NCBI GenBank assembly: GCA_013399115.1 | Contig: VXAA01007187.1 | Span: 126,474-190,473 of the forward strand | Direction of reading: 5' to 3' | DNA: 64,000 nt | DNA from: Anseranas semipalmata | Taxonomy: Eukaryota > Chordata > Aves > Anseriformes > Anseranatidae | Shown here: in pieces, positions 50,086-62,400 of the stretch | Layout of the letters: the number at the start of each line of letters is the position of its first letter | Numbering within the stretch: the stretch's first letter is position 1 | Position numbers and translations under genes: made by a program | The notes under the pieces: generated by a model | Told to the model about the DNA's origin: nothing | The model's database searches: none | What the model saw: only the letters and a program-made list of their open reading frames with translations

Positions 50086-53000
50086 ATTCCTGCTTCAACT
50101 CCCAAACCTAGACAATGCTGCCTCAGTACTACAGTGCCATTAATTAGCTAGGAAAACAAAATTCTAGATCTCTTACATAGATCACAGAGCTATGTATGCA
50201 CTACAAATAAAACTGTTAAAAGACAGTGAAAAATACTGGTTTTACCACCTATATCAGATTGTTTTGTATTTAAGTCCAGTGTGGCTAAATTTTACCATTT
50301 CACACTTGCTATGAGTCAGTGTTTTTCCCTTACTTACATCGCTCAGCTTTTTTGCAGCCTTGGAAACAGCACTGGGCAGTCTTCATTGCAAGCAGAAAAG
50401 TACTTAGCTCTTAGTGGAGAAGTCCAGAATCCCAAGTGAAAAGCAGCCAATGTTCATCAAGGTGTCTCATTTCACTGTCAGCCAACACAGCTGTCCTTGT
50501 CAAACCACCATTACTGAAATGCCCATCTTTAAACAAAGCTGAAGGAACTTTATTTTGAAAAGATTACATAAAACATATGACATATACTAATACCTGAACA
50601 AGCTTTTTTTTGAAACACACATGCTTCATATGTGTGCATCATTCAAGAATTCAGAATGGATGCAACAGATGCCCACAGGACAAACTCTTTCAATGATTTT
50701 CCAGGCTGGCTTGAGGCTGTGCGAGCAGGAAGGATGGACTAGGTATGTTTAAGACAGTCAGCTCTAATAGTACACAACCAGCGTAACAAAAAAGTCCTTC
50801 AGCATCAGGCAACACAGCTCATTAAAACCAACTGAACACCTCCTCTTCATGAACTTGTTAGCACAGCTACGGGGGAGGGAAAAGGTAGGGAGAAAAGCAG
50901 GCAAGGGATGGAAGTAGACTTTCTGCTTTCTTGGCCCATCGCTCATGCTTCAGGCTAAATAGCTCCTTTCTATTACCGTGCACCTGCATCTGACTGCTTC
51001 ATTTTAATTTGTTCTCCTGCTGTGAAAATGTAGCTTCTTCCAGCACATACAAGCCATGCCATACAGCCCAGATGAAAATTATATTCAGAGATGTGAGCAG
51101 TGACCTAAAAACGACAACTAGTTCTCAAAATATGATTCCTTTTAAATTCTGTAAGCTTGCATTTTGCTTGTCTCTCATTCTCATTGCTCCTCTTGCCTAG
51201 AAAAGTGGTAATAAAAGTGGCGTGTTGACAACTCTGTCGTATTACCTTTCTGAATTTTATTAACTGTGTACAATATTATAAGAGGAAAATAAGTTCTCTG
51301 AAATGGGAGATATATATTGCCTCTGAAAAGCAGTTTCTCTCGTTTGCATCTGTGTTGTAAACTTGCGCTTAAGTAGTGAAAGCCCATGATGGGGTTGTAG
51401 AATTGGGATTTATCCTGGATCTGGCACAGCATTGCTAAGGGACTCTGGCTGTTACTCTGAAACTCTGTTTCCACATGTGCGAAATGTAATTCTAATAGTT
51501 GCACAACTCACAGAGTAGTGACCATAAAACTGTTACTAGTTGCTATAGCAATATAAAATACTATATGCAGAATTGGTATTTGGAACTGTCAAGCTGGATG
51601 AACACTCAGGCAACTGCCTTAACGTAATACTGGCAAAAGCCTCTCCCCTTTTTTTTCAGATGATCTAACAAAGCCCATAAAACCATGTAAACACCTATAG
51701 AAAAAGTCTAAATGAAATGTTCAGGTCAAAATAGGAACAAGAGTAGATAAAATGTTTGAGTTCTTCCTTTCATACCCATAATAATTTGCAAACAAAACAA
51801 AAAACTAGACAAGCAGTCTGCCCTTAAGGAAACAACATTTAAAATGTAAGTACAGGAAATTATTGTTGCTGATCTTGTAGAAAGGAGGATGGAGTTTAAA
51901 GGAATCTTTTAAAATATTTGCAACTTCCAGCCAATTTGCCAATCACATCCATTCTGGTGGCATGATGTAAACAAATTCTTGGGTTTAATTTTTTTTTTTT
52001 TTTTTTAATAAACTAAGCCTGTGGCTAAATGAGGTTACTAAGCTTAAAAATGAGGTGGTCTTTTTTAGTAAAGGCTATCTTTTCAACTTCTGTGAAATTA
52101 CTTAAAATTACTTAAGATTGGCTGCTATTGTTGGAAGCAGTTCCTTAAGATACACTGCATATTTCAAAGTGATTTAAGCACAATGTGAAGTGGCAGTTGC
52201 TAAGGCAACAACATGCAATTCCTTTTTTCAGTGATCTCTTTTAACAGCTGCATAATCCCAGACAAGTACCAGTTATATGAAAATTTACAAATGATCTTGT
52301 TAAATACCCTATCAAATAACTTCTCCCGAAATTACTTTAGAAACTTGCAATACAAATCTGTTTTCTCAGACTGAAGTCTTGTCAACACTCTGTAACAAAA
52401 AGTGCTCACCAGTGGCTCTTTCAGAGCGGTGCTGATACAGCACAAAACAACATAATGGTGTTTTCAGCACAGATTCAGCATCACCAGTTGTTGGAAAGAA
52501 TTGACAGTAATAATAAAAGGTCTTAACACAGGTGTAACTTTCGTAAATCACAGGCAGAACTGCATGTTTCTTCTTCACAGACTGGAGAAAGCAGGTAAAG
52601 TTAGGAGAAGGTAAAAATACTGGCTACAAGAAAACAAAGTGAGGAGGACAATGTGAAGATAGCATTGATTTACATCAACTGTCAATAGTGCCTTCCCTGA
52701 CACAATACCAGAATCCCCACTGAAGGGTGCATGCTGTTAGAAGTCATCTCTAGCCTGATACTTTTAAATTAAATATCCCCAAAAGACTGCTCAAAAAAGT
52801 TGGGCTTCTCTCCAAAATATCCGTGTAATTTTTCTGCTCATCCCACAACTGAAGCCAATATTCCCTGTTCATCTCATCTGAGAACAAAGGAAGAGCAGAT
52901 GGGATAAAACAGAAAAAAATAAAGGTCCAAAATGACCCCATACACAAACACAAATCATCCAAACACAGCTCTTGCCTAAAATCCGCTATAAACTCTATCA

Positions 53001-53608
53001 ACGCAGTTAACAACACACAAAACAAGTAACATAGCATTGCTGCAAGGTAATTAAGTAACTTAGAATACACAGTGGCCACACTACTTGAAAGAGTTAAAGA
53101 AAAAAAAAGTATAAATATGTATTAGCTTTCTTTTCAAAATAATAAGAAAACTTCTTTTGCATATATGACTCATGGTTTACTAACACTGAACATTGTCAGT
53201 AGTAGATAACGTTAATGAGGACAGGATAATGATATTATTTTCTGAAAGGTAGTCAATAGATGATCAAAAATTACACACTTCAGGGTTTTCCTTCACTCTA
53301 AGGCAAGGTAAGACCCTAGAACTGCCGACATTTCTAGAGGTATAGTGCTGAATGACAAATGACATCAAGAGCTTATAGAGGGATCATAGTGAATGATTCA
53401 TTAAAGACTGATAAATGTTGTATGACTTCATGATGTTCAGAATTTAATAGTCACTACTTTCAAACTAGTTGTAATGCATTTTAATATTTTTAAACAGTAT
53501 GCCAATTGTTTCCATATAAAATAGGTAATGAAAACAACCGCTTAATTAGCATACTAAAATAATAATTATGACCAATTCTTTCTTATCCATTAAAGGAAGT
53601 TAATTGAT

Positions 53609-53738
53609 ATCAGTTCAAGAAAATCATATCTATAGAATCACAGAATCATAGAATATCCTGAGTTGAAGGGACCTACAAGGGTCATGTATCTATGTATATC
53701 AGTATCAAGAAAATCACATCAGTTCAAGAAAATCACTT
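53609..53738 (+). repeat. Three 18-20 bp direct repeats flanking a CR1 tail
   Basis: ATCAGTTCAAGAAAATCA at 53609-53626 is repeated as ATCAGTATCAAGAAAATCAC at 53698-53717 and ATCAGTTCAAGAAAATCACT at 53718-53737. The first copy is to the left of the CR1 fragment and the other two are to its right. Confidence 0.85.
53634..53688 (-). mobile_element. Very short CR1 3' fragment
   Basis: AGAATCACAGAATCATAGAA, then ATCCTGAGTTGAAGGGACC: the complement of the last 50-55 nt of a CR1 of the same type as the 24939-25032 fragment. Confidence 0.85.
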
Positions 53739-56488
53739 CTATTCTAGAAGAAAAAAATAATAATTATGAACTAAGTTTTTCTAACATATTTATACTTTAT
53801 TCAACTCTTAAGCATATACAAATAGTTATCACAAATCTCAGTTGTGTTTTTGTCTCAGCACACTACCTTTTGCAACTGTCAAAAAAAGAAAAATCAGGAA
53901 TGATCACGATACCAGAAACAAGTCAAATTCAAGGCCTCACTATTTCAGAAATAAGTTCTCTTCAAAAACTATTTGACTGCATGCATTTTTCTCCTCTTTA
54001 ATTAAAAAGTGTCCTTAGTTAGCAGAGTTGATTAAAAATTAGAAGATACTTGCCGTTTATACAATCTCTAAAACTAGAGAAGCAATATGCTAAGCTGTAG
54101 TTTGAATTTCAACAAGACCAAAAGTGAAACAAGCTGTACATTTTTAACTGCAAGTGCAATTCATTATTGAGATGATCACCAAGAAACATGCTGTAATCTA
54201 TAAGCTAGGTATTAACAACTCATCATAAGTCTTTCTGAAAAAAAAAAAAAGGTTTAAAAAAAATTCGATGGATGCCAATATTTTGGCTGTGGTTCTCTGA
54301 TTATCACATCACTAATCAGACTGTTAAGTTCTCACCTCGCAGGTTTCCAGTTCCAAACCAAGGATACTGGTTACACTACCAATAAAACCAATACAATGGT
54401 TTGGATATATACAGCAGACAATACAGTAGATAAACAGGCCTGCAACTTCTTATGATGCAAAGTCTTTACTAACAGAAAAATAACTGAAAAAAATGATTCT
54501 TGAGCAATTATGTGATGGATAGATCTTTTTAGTCCTCTGTGTGTGTATGGTAAGAGGAACCATGAGGTATTAGATTTAAGTGTTTTCAGTGTACTTGAAA
54601 ATGGGGAGTCAGAAGGAGTTTCTCACCCTGCTCAGCAGTGTTGAATAGTCAAGAGAGGAGGGGATCTGCCTGTCTTTATGGTCTTTTCCCACCATCGTCA
54701 AGGAGGTTGCTAGCTGTGATAGGGCCTCAAGAATAAAAGAATAAAATGCCTCTGTGACAAAAGCACACACATATACACATAACATGCTATGTAAACACAA
54801 TTCTCCAAAGAAAAAAAAATATTTCAAGTATTTCAAATTTCTATTTATGGTCATTCCCTTTTGTAAGTAACCTGCAATTAATCACAGTTAAAGTGCAATA
54901 TAAAATCAGAGGCATTGAAAAGAAATCACCGTTCATTAAAATAAATTTATTAATGGCTGGGGCATGCTAGGCAGAAATCAGTTTTGTATTTCCGTAACTG
55001 CTGTCAATACTCTATTCTGATGTTCTCAAAGCCAGACACAAATATGTACCAAAATTATGGGGAGATACACACATACATACATTTGTTTCTGCTGTTCATT
55101 CTTGGATCATATCAGAAATCCAGCAGTATGCAGTATTTTATTTTCCTACCCTTCCCCTTTTTTCTCTCCTGCATTTCTTCCTTTCAGAGTAATATTTTCC
55201 CCATAGCTGACTGGAATAAAAAGCTGAGTTAGCAAGTTTAGACTAAAAACTCAACAGGTGAACTTTTCTCTTCCCATCTTTTCTCCTGCCTACATCTTAA
55301 AGAATTGCCCAACTCCTAATCTCACTGTTCTACCACATCTGGCTTGGGACAATTGTTCTCTTTATTTTCCCTGAAAAGTGCTCTGCTCCTGAAGGGACTC
55401 TGTGAACATGCCTCATGTATGCAAGAAGCAGACAAACCATTGCTTTAGTTTCATCCACACTGAAGTGCTCCAAGCATGGGGTAGAAATAGTGATGTTCTC
55501 ATGAAAAAAATACAGCTTACCATTTTCCACTCTAACTTTCAAAACACCTATGCCCCTTTCCCCCATGACACCTCTCTACTGTATGCCAGTTAAGGCAACA
55601 ACACAATAAGCAGCCTGTTTTCAAAGGAAAATGCTAGTAGTTAACCCTAAATTGCCTTTTGAACAGTAGAGATGGGGCCCAGAATGAGTCAGTCCTAGGT
55701 CTTCTTAGACACCTGTCAGCAACCAACAATGAATTCTCCAAAGAGAGTTCTGGATCATCATTTGCGTTTTCTCTCTTGCTGTGAGAAGCAGCAAGAAGCA
55801 CATAAACTAATTTCTATAAGGTGATCACACAAAACAGGCATGTAAGACAGGAGAAAAGAATGATATTTCAATTTTACGCAGTTTCATGCAATTATAAAGA
55901 CAAAGCTGCTTGGTGTAATAGCTATAGCTGATTTCATCAGCTACACTGATAAACAGTGCTGATGTATTGGTTCATATTGCATAGTCAAAAAAGATTGCCA
56001 AGGAATCCAGCATGGGGTCTAGAATTTTATTAGAAGTCACTAAAAAGAAATGGGAATGTGGCCTACTGTCTGAAAATAAGGCTCCCGGTTAAACAATTTT
56101 AGGACTGTTTCTTTCTCCTAAAGGATTTGGTAGAAATGGTACCACAATTTACCATGTCAAAAATGTTGTATCTTCATATAAACTAATTATTTTGACGAGT
56201 TTTAACTAATTTAAATTTTTGTCCAGTGTCTCCTGCATCCAACAGACTCTCCATGTATTTGCATTGTATTCCCTCCATCTTTCCTAGCTATCGTGGTAAA
56301 AATGGTACAAACACCTCAGGGTCACTCAGGCTTCTCAAACTCTAGAAACATGACAGGGATTAAAGAAAGGAATCAGCAATGGAAAACTGCACAAATTTAA
56401 TCAAGAATTACTGGGAAACTCGTTTAAATATTCATAGCTGAAGAACTTTGAAACAAAAAGCAGCAGGTCAATATAATGGCTTCTTACT

Positions 56489-56507
56489 TTTTTTTTTTTT
56501 TTTTTTT
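56489..56507 (+). repeat. Poly(T) run
   Basis: About 19 T residues. Similar runs of 14-20 T occur near 48031, 51988 and 63773. Confidence 0.8.
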
Positions 56508-58149
56508 AAAGATACTCTCTTTTTATTAAAAAGTAGAGAAACCTGCTATACATAATTTCTTCTTATTCACGCTTGGACAAAGTTGATAGTGTCAGAGCTG
56601 AATTTCAAGACTTTAGGACACAGCTTAATTATAAACATCATATACCAGGGACTTGATCGGTAGTTGGAACCAGAAAATGACAGTAACAGAATTCATTGCA
56701 ACACAAGGTCTCTGCATCATTTTCATGGAATGAAAGGGCAAACCTCAGCACTCTCATCAGCTGGTTCAACTGCTTCTAGATCAGCAAATCACGTAACACT
56801 CCCAGCTTCCATGTTGCTAGGCTTATGGCTTCAGATATCAAAGACAGATATCAAAAATAGATCTTAAATTTCAGTATCATCAGAAGCAATGCAGTTGATC
56901 TCAGTGACATCCCCCATCAGATGGGAGGGGAAAGAGGACACTGCTGATTCCAGATTGGTTTCAGTGAGCGAGACTGGGATCTGTCATAGCCAGGGACAGG
57001 ATTTCTGAGGAAAGGTGGTGGGAAGAAACCAACCATGTCATGCTTCAGAAGCCATTGTAACAACCCCTTGAACTCAGCAGATGTTGGCTACTACCATAAG
57101 ATACAGCTACCATTTGCAACTTTGATCCATTTTATGCAATTAGGACAGGGTCACCTTTTTCCCTAAGTCTCCTGTTGCACTGTTATTTAAACTACATAGG
57201 CATATTACACAAATATTTACTACTCATGTATTTTATCATCAATAAGTGTACCTATCACAAGTGTTAGAGGCACTATCTATATGAAAATAGATGATGGCTT
57301 GGAAAGCCTACGCCTCTAGCACAGCGCTAGAATTCTAGCTGAGTATAAATAATACAACAGATACCTCCCGACTCCTAATATTCTTGGCTGAAATCCTATT
57401 ACTAAATGAAGTTTGTCCAGACAAACAGAAACCACGAAACCTTCAAACCAGTACTTTAACTATTACTATTAGCAGCTTCACCATTAACTCAACATGAGGT
57501 AATGCATATCCTTACACTCACTTTTTTTTCTTTTTCTTTTCTTATGTTTTTTTTTTCAAGGTTTCATTTTTTTTTTTTTCAAAATTCTGACCGTTTCATA
57601 AGTTTGTCAAACATTTTTCAAAATTCCTTTAAGCTAATGCAGTGAAGTAAGCCACGGTATAGGCCATGGGCAACATGAAGCTCCTTCTAAAGGCTGAGAA
57701 ATTGATCCCAAACAAAGAACTCAATCCAGGTTTGTCCAAGGACTGTTTCCTTTTATCAAGCGTAGATGGCAAGGCAAGAGATACAGAGGGTCATAACTGC
57801 TAGTACATAGCAATGGTCACAAAACAGCAGCATGTTAATGACTGGTGAAGTCCAGTATTTACAAAGGCACTAACAAATGGGACTGATTAAAAGAAAATAA
57901 GGAAAATAAGAAAATAGTACAGAGGCAAGGAAGGTGAGGGGGCCTGCTAAGTCATGTACCAATTTCTCTGTCATATAAACAGAAGCACAAGCTGCATGGC
58001 CCATTGTTAAGAAGGGGCCTCTAGGTCTCACAGGTTTTACCTTTTTGGATGGCTGGTAGTGGTAATAATTGCTCACAGTTGATACTCCCTCTGCCACAGG
58101 GTAATGGAAGAGGTAATGTCTCCCATTCTAGGAAATTATTCATGACCCA

Positions 58150-58216
58150 GCTTCAGTGAAGAAGAGGTTAGCCTCACAGAGAGGTTGAGATGAGTTATGT
58201 GATCCAAACTCAGGAG
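58150..58216 (-). mobile_element. Possible MIR-like SINE remnant
   Basis: AGCCTCACAGAGAGGTTGAG then GATGAGTTATGTGATCCAAA resembles the MIR complement (GAGGCACAGAGAGGTTAAG, TGACTTGCCCAAGGTC). It is about 350 nt from a clearer MIR-like remnant in the opposite orientation. Confidence 0.35.
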
Positions 58217-58529
58217 AGCATGAAATAAATGCAGAATGTGAGTGAGAAGATATGCCATTTAATTTAAACCAAGAGAAAGGAGATTGAACAAGGAAAGGAG
58301 GAGGTAATGCAAAATCTGTTTATAAAAGAAGTGGATTGAGTAGAACAGAATATCTAGAAGGGTTTTATTGCAAAATACAGATCAAATAGCATTATCTGCT
58401 CGTACTTCAGGCTTCCCACTGCATCAACTATAAATTATTGCATGGAAAAGAACATGCTTTCATAATCTGTTTATTGAAGGGACTCAGGAAAACAGTTAGC
58501 TGCACAGCTCTCAGAGAGAATCAGCTCTA

Positions 58530-58635
58530 GGCCTTGTCACATCAATGATTTATACAGTGGCACTAGGGAAATCAATTAAGTTCTCCACGCGCCCCAGTTT
58601 TCCCATCTGTAAAATAGGGGCAATCTGTTATTCAA
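58530..58635 (+). mobile_element. MIR/L2-type ancient repeat remnant
   Basis: CCCAGTTTTCCCATCTGTAA followed by AATAGGGGCAAT (58593-58624) is close to the well-known MIR/L2 signature CAGTTTCCTCATCTGTAAAA TGGGG. The preceding GGGAAATCAATTAAGTTCTC fits the MIR 'gggcaagtcacttaacctct' section. Confidence 0.6.
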
Positions 58636-58866
58636 GTAGAGTGCTTTTCCATTTTACAACCTTTCTTGCATTTGGGTGTTTATTATTTTGCTAGTGTAGA
58701 CTCTAGTATTATACTCTTATAGGGATATATTTTTTGTTTTAGCATTAGAATGCATCTTTTTCTTGACTCATTTTAATTCTTTTGTTTTTACATAACTCCA
58801 AAAGCACCACTCTATTTGTAGCAGGCAATATTAAAAATATGACAACACAATGTGAAGGGAACATAT

Positions 58867-58902
58867 ATTTTTCCTAAAATACAGATTTTTCCTAAAACAC
58901 AG
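58867..58902 (+). repeat. 18-bp tandem duplication
   Basis: ATTTTTCCTAAAATACAG at 58867-58884 is followed directly by ATTTTTCCTAAAACACAG at 58885-58902, one mismatch. Confidence 0.9.
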
Positions 58903-61900
58903 ATCCTTGAAAAAAGCTATAAAGGAAATCTCATGGTAGGTGTAGACAGAACAATGAAGTTAAGAAACTGTGGAAAACTGCTATTTATTTTCAGTTTAAA
59001 TTGTTTAACAGTTTCGCTGTACTCTAGCACTTCAACATCTAATGACTCTTTGAAAAAATTGCATAGAAAAAAAAAAGCCAGAACACAGTCCAAGGCTTCA
59101 CATAAAAAACACATAGTTGTCCATGGATTACTTGTTTCACAGATTTTCTTTGTTCTCTGGTGCCCACTGGGTAAGAAATTTACACATCATCAGGAACATG
59201 TAAATAAACACCTGGCTTAAGTTTTGGCTTGGAAAAGAAGAATTATTCTGGGGCAGCGGTACTCTTCCTCTTAATACAGACAGACTTAGAATGCACAGCC
59301 CATTTGGAAATATGCACGCCATAGCTGCCATTGCCTTCCTCTTTATACTGTAACATACTGCTTAAAAATAGGGTAGAAGATGAAAAACTGTGAAGTAGTT
59401 CAGAAGCACAAAGATTTAATTAAGAGTGTCTGATAGGAGGGCTTATATTTATACAATGCCTATAAGTACAAAATTTACCCTTTTGCCTGTAGAGGTAATC
59501 ATACATTCAACTTGTAAAGTGGGAAGAAAAAAACTAAGGCAATGTTTTAAAATACAGTTTCTGTTTCAGTATCAAATGCTGTACTATCTTCTTAAGAGGA
59601 GGCCAGTAAGAATGAGACTGGCAGATACAGTAATAACGATTTTTTCTGTCCCTGCCACCTGAACCTTCTCTTAACTGTGACTTGCGTGAAGGACAATGAT
59701 GTAACTGCTAGGCCATCTAAAGCCTAACTCCTGTCCTTCCATGTTTTTGAAATTCTCCAGCAACCAGCAAAATTTCAACAACCAGGTTTTTCAATTATGG
59801 GAGGACTGGGAGATTAATTTAATGTTTAGATACTTGTCTTGGCATTGCAACGGTAATCTTCTTACTCAAGACACACCAGCTGCCTTGGGCATTAGAAAGA
59901 AAATGCTTATTCTGCTATGCATGGAATGGTGAACAGGATATTGGCTGAAAATAAAGAGAAACGATGGTAAAGCAAACATCAGTTTCTGGTTGTGTTGACT
60001 CCTTGGCAAATGGCAGATGACTCTGAACTGGCAAATCCTTTTATCGTTGCAGTTTTTACAGTAATCTCAAATCTCTCCTTTATCTGCTTGGTTTTGGCTT
60101 GTTTAACACAGAGACTGATGATCAGTGAAGCAAAAGATTTAGTTTGAAGGTGTCAGCTAATATCTACAACAGAGCTGCCACTGCTCTTCAAACTGGCTTT
60201 ACAGATAAGAGTTGGCTGCTCACCAGGTGGCCACAACAGTATTATTTGGGAAAATATCTTTAAGTGTTCATAATGGTAATTGGGCTACAACACACCATAC
60301 GTGTGTCCAGAAATGTTATCTAAAGTCACTGAGAGGTTAACAGTAAATATGCACATTTTGTATACAAGATATTATTGCATGAGAACACTGCGGTTGGGTG
60401 GTCTGATTTAAGAAAACCAAATCCAGTCATGTATCATGAAGCCTTCTTTCTTTTTTGTCCTTACACAGATAATCCTTTTAGCTTTGTTGAATATAAGGCA
60501 CTTTCTGTTTTTAATCCCATGGCATGATATTTTAGAAGAGAAGTAACAGGATCTCTGCAGACTTCAATTTAGTGGTTTAGTCCCCTAAACTCCAGCCCTT
60601 CTTCCTCAAGTTGCTCTTTTCATGAACTGCTGTCTCTCCACCTTGGGCAAAGTTCTGAAATGTTGCCGCAGCCCATCTCTCCAGGGCAGTTTTATATCTA
60701 AAAGCAGCAGTGTAAATTATAGACTAACAAAGCCGGTCTCAAGTGCAATCTGGAGGTTGCAAGTATGTAGCTGACCAGGTGACACTAAGCGGCCCTCAAC
60801 AGTTCCTGGTTCCAGTGAAACTATTTTGCATTTATGACTGCTCCAGCTGAGCACTCTCTGCTCACGGTCCACACCACAAGTCACTAATTATCTCTGAGTT
60901 TACTGCTAAATGAAATCCTTAAGGTACTGTAGTATTGTTCATATGTGTGTTACTGAAATAACAGAACAGACAGTAAAACTGAGTTCACATTAGCCATTTA
61001 AATTTCAATAACATTTTTGTCTTTTACGATAAGATGGGAGAAGGTAGCTCAAGTAACAACAGCCAGTGTTTTCACAAAAGCAGTCTGAATCAAGATCAAA
61101 GCAGCACCTACTTGCTTTCATTCCACTCACTGAAACTGATTTCAATTTCTTGTGCATTTGCTTGAGGCAGTTAATGATCGGTTTAAATAAACAGTTTGAA
61201 AAGAAAAATAGAAAGATGGACTCAATATTCAGAACTTCAGTATCTTCCTAAAAGAATTTCAGTACATATAGATTAAAAAAAAATAAATTCTTTTTAATTT
61301 TATGAAAAAAATCACTGATCTTCTTGAGAATTATTTTCATGCTTGTTGCTAAGAAGGTATATAGTATGCAAAGGAAAGTGGATAGCGTGTATAAAATTCT
61401 CACTGGGAAATACTAATCTTAGAGTACAAAGACTTGTGTCTTTCAATATTTTACATTGCAACACCTGACATTCCAATATTATGCCAAAAATTCATGATCT
61501 ACTTTCTGTTTTTATGAATTCACTCAAAAGGAACCTATGTAAAGACAGAAGGACATTTGAGACAATTATTTGATTTTAAGAATGTAGGATTTCTCCATAC
61601 AAGTGTCCCAAAACTTCACATAAGCTGTACATATGGATGCAGTGGCAATAAATCAGAGAAAAATGTGACACACTGAAGCAGACAGATTGCTTTTTTACAA
61701 AATGTAATGCCACATATTTCCCTGCTTTCCTAGAATTCCACTGACAACTTAAAGCTTTTAAAATAATGGGTTTCACACCTTGAACACATGCCACAGAAGG
61801 CTGAGGAAGGCACTGCATACAATTTATAATAGACTGGAAACCTAAACATTTGGTTGCATCATATGAAAGAAACACATGTTCAGCAGATCCATCTGACATT

Positions 61901-62039
61901 TTCACATATATTTCAAAAGATCTCTTCAACTTGCTCATGATTTCAGTCTACATCTAGTTCATTACTAAGTCCTGCAATTGCAGAACTAAAATTAATCAGA
62001 ATCCCATTTACTTTCTGAAGAGCACTCAAAAGTCTATGA

Positions 62040-62400
62040 TTTTAAATTAATTTATGCAAAGAGAAAAGCTCTTGCCTTTGTAAGTATAATTCCAACCCAT
62101 ATAAATCGAAAGCAAAGCTTTAAACCCGTAATGACCCCCTTTTCCATCCAGTCTTAAATGGAAATAATTAAGCAATAACTTCCATTCCATCTAAGTACAT
62201 GCAGCAGTGATGGGTGTCTGCTTGCTGACTAAATCTTGAAGCATTTAACTGACCCGTGGGAGCTGATTATTGCAAGTACAGTCATATGCCATAGAAACTA
62301 TCTATGTTTTGTTAGAAGAAATCTTTCAAAGTAATTAATAATTTTGGTAATTTAAAAAGATTATGCATAACTATGAAGAGACTTAAGCTGTAGTCAGCAA
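62040..62400. promoter_or_regulatory. Candidate conserved noncoding block
   Basis: A repeat-free, AT-rich stretch with many homeobox/POU-like words (AATTAATTTATGCAAAG, GCTGATTATTGCAAGTAC, AGTAATTAATAATTTTGG, GATTATGCATAAC). It has no coding potential. It is proposed only as an enhancer candidate on sequence texture. Confidence 0.2.

Noticed and set aside
52750..53079. 109-codon minus-strand frame with two hydrophobic segments
   Set aside because: Lies inside a CDKAL1 intron, resembles no family I know, and is no longer than many random frames in this AT-rich window.
61576..61938. 120-codon minus-strand frame with a protein-like N-terminus
   Set aside because: No recognised domain and no splice or conservation evidence; length is within the background seen elsewhere here.
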